Shown here one piece after another: positions 6,653 through 6,895 of a stretch of DNA of 6,895 nt. A program made the position numbers and the translations under genes. The stretch is taken from positions 1 to 6,895 of the forward strand of contig CAIYQJ010000324.1 of assembly GCA_903928275.1 (NCBI GenBank), read 5' to 3'. A model generated the notes under the pieces. The model did not search any database. It saw nothing but the letters and a program-made list of their open reading frames with translations, and was not told the DNA's origin. Each line of letters begins with the position of its first letter. Position 1 is the stretch's first letter. The DNA is from an uncultured Chloroflexota bacterium. GTDB taxonomy: Bacteria > Chloroflexota > Limnocylindria > Limnocylindrales > CSP1-4.

Positions 6653-6895
6653 GTGGACGCGCTCGAAGGGGACTCACCCGGCGACGGACCTGCGGCGCAG
6701 GCCGCCGAGCTGCGCCGGCAGGCCGAGGACCGCCTCGACGCGCTCGCTGTTGCCGCCGCGACCCTGCCCCGGGACGACTCGGCACCCGTCCCCGAGGACG
6801 TCGCGGCGATCGTCCACGAGCTGCGCGTCCACCAGGTCGAGCTCGAGATGCAGAACGAGGAGCTCCGGCGCGCCCAGGGGGAGCTCGAGGAGCAG
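6653..6895 (+). CDS. N-terminus of a PAS-type sensor protein (partial)
   Basis: An open frame runs from a GTG at 6653 to the window edge with no stop: 81 residues, C-terminus missing. The start has GGAG eight bases upstream; an in-frame GTG at 6635 would add six residues. After an acidic, Ala-rich first part, residues 55-73 read HELRVHQVELEMQNEELRR, followed by AQGELEEQ. This amphipathic helix is a well-known lead-in to a PAS domain in bacterial histidine kinases and in GGDEF or EAL cyclic-di-GMP proteins, usually followed at once by a PAS starting 'YxxLYDxAPVGY'. The visible part has no membrane segment, so the protein is probably soluble. The output domain (kinase, cyclase or phosphodiesterase) lies beyond the window and cannot be known. 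It is the third consecutive sensory gene on this strand. Identification rests on motif recognition. Confidence 0.85.
   Translation, partial: MDALEGDSPGDGPAAQAAELRRQAEDRLDALAVAAATLPRDDSAPVPEDVAAIVHELRVHQVELEMQNEELRRAQGELEEQ

Noticed and set aside
1..6895. CRISPR array, tRNA, rRNA, insertion sequence or defence genes
   Set aside because: No repeat-spacer pattern, tRNA-like fold, transposase motif or terminal inverted repeats was found. The periodic repeats are PAS-linker codons inside one gene.

Overview
This window looks like part of a sensory signal-transduction cluster from a G+C-rich bacterium (roughly 70% G+C by eye, several GTG starts, third codon positions almost all G or C). Nothing fixes the taxon. 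HDFNN-type hybrid kinases with long PAS arrays and no membrane segments are common in Chloroflexota, Deltaproteobacteria/Myxococcota and other high-GC soil or water lineages, so a metagenomic genome of that kind is a reasonable guess, but only a guess.

Layout: everything runs left to right on the + strand. (1) Bases 1-198 hold the 3' end of a gene I do not recognise. (2) About 232-1428 (possibly from 208) encodes a compact soluble histidine kinase: one PAS-like domain, a coiled-coil linker, then HisKA and HATPase_c. (3) Bases 1421-6502, overlapping gene 2 by 8 bp, encode a 1693-residue soluble hybrid histidine kinase with the order REC - nine PAS domains - HisKA - HATPase_c - REC. (4) Bases 6503-6652 are an intergenic gap with two small inverted repeats and a weak possible -10 element. 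(5) Bases 6653-6895 are the N-terminus of a third sensory protein, cut by the window edge. It carries the HELxVHQxELEMQNEELRR helix that typically precedes PAS domains in kinases and cyclases.

How they may work together: the overlap of genes 2 and 3, with a Shine-Dalgarno-like site inside gene 2, points to co-translation. A reasonable inference is a phosphorelay in which the small kinase and the large hybrid kinase exchange phosphate through the N-terminal REC (D76), the kinase histidine (H1331) and the C-terminal REC (D1626). No HPt domain, DNA-binding output regulator or enzymatic output domain is visible, so the final output lies outside the window.

No unmistakably new system is visible. 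The points most worth a second look are the nine-PAS array with signs of internal duplication, the near-identical DNA and protein segments at the starts of the two REC domains, the Arg replacing the conserved Lys in REC1, and the altered phosphatase position in the small kinase's H-box.
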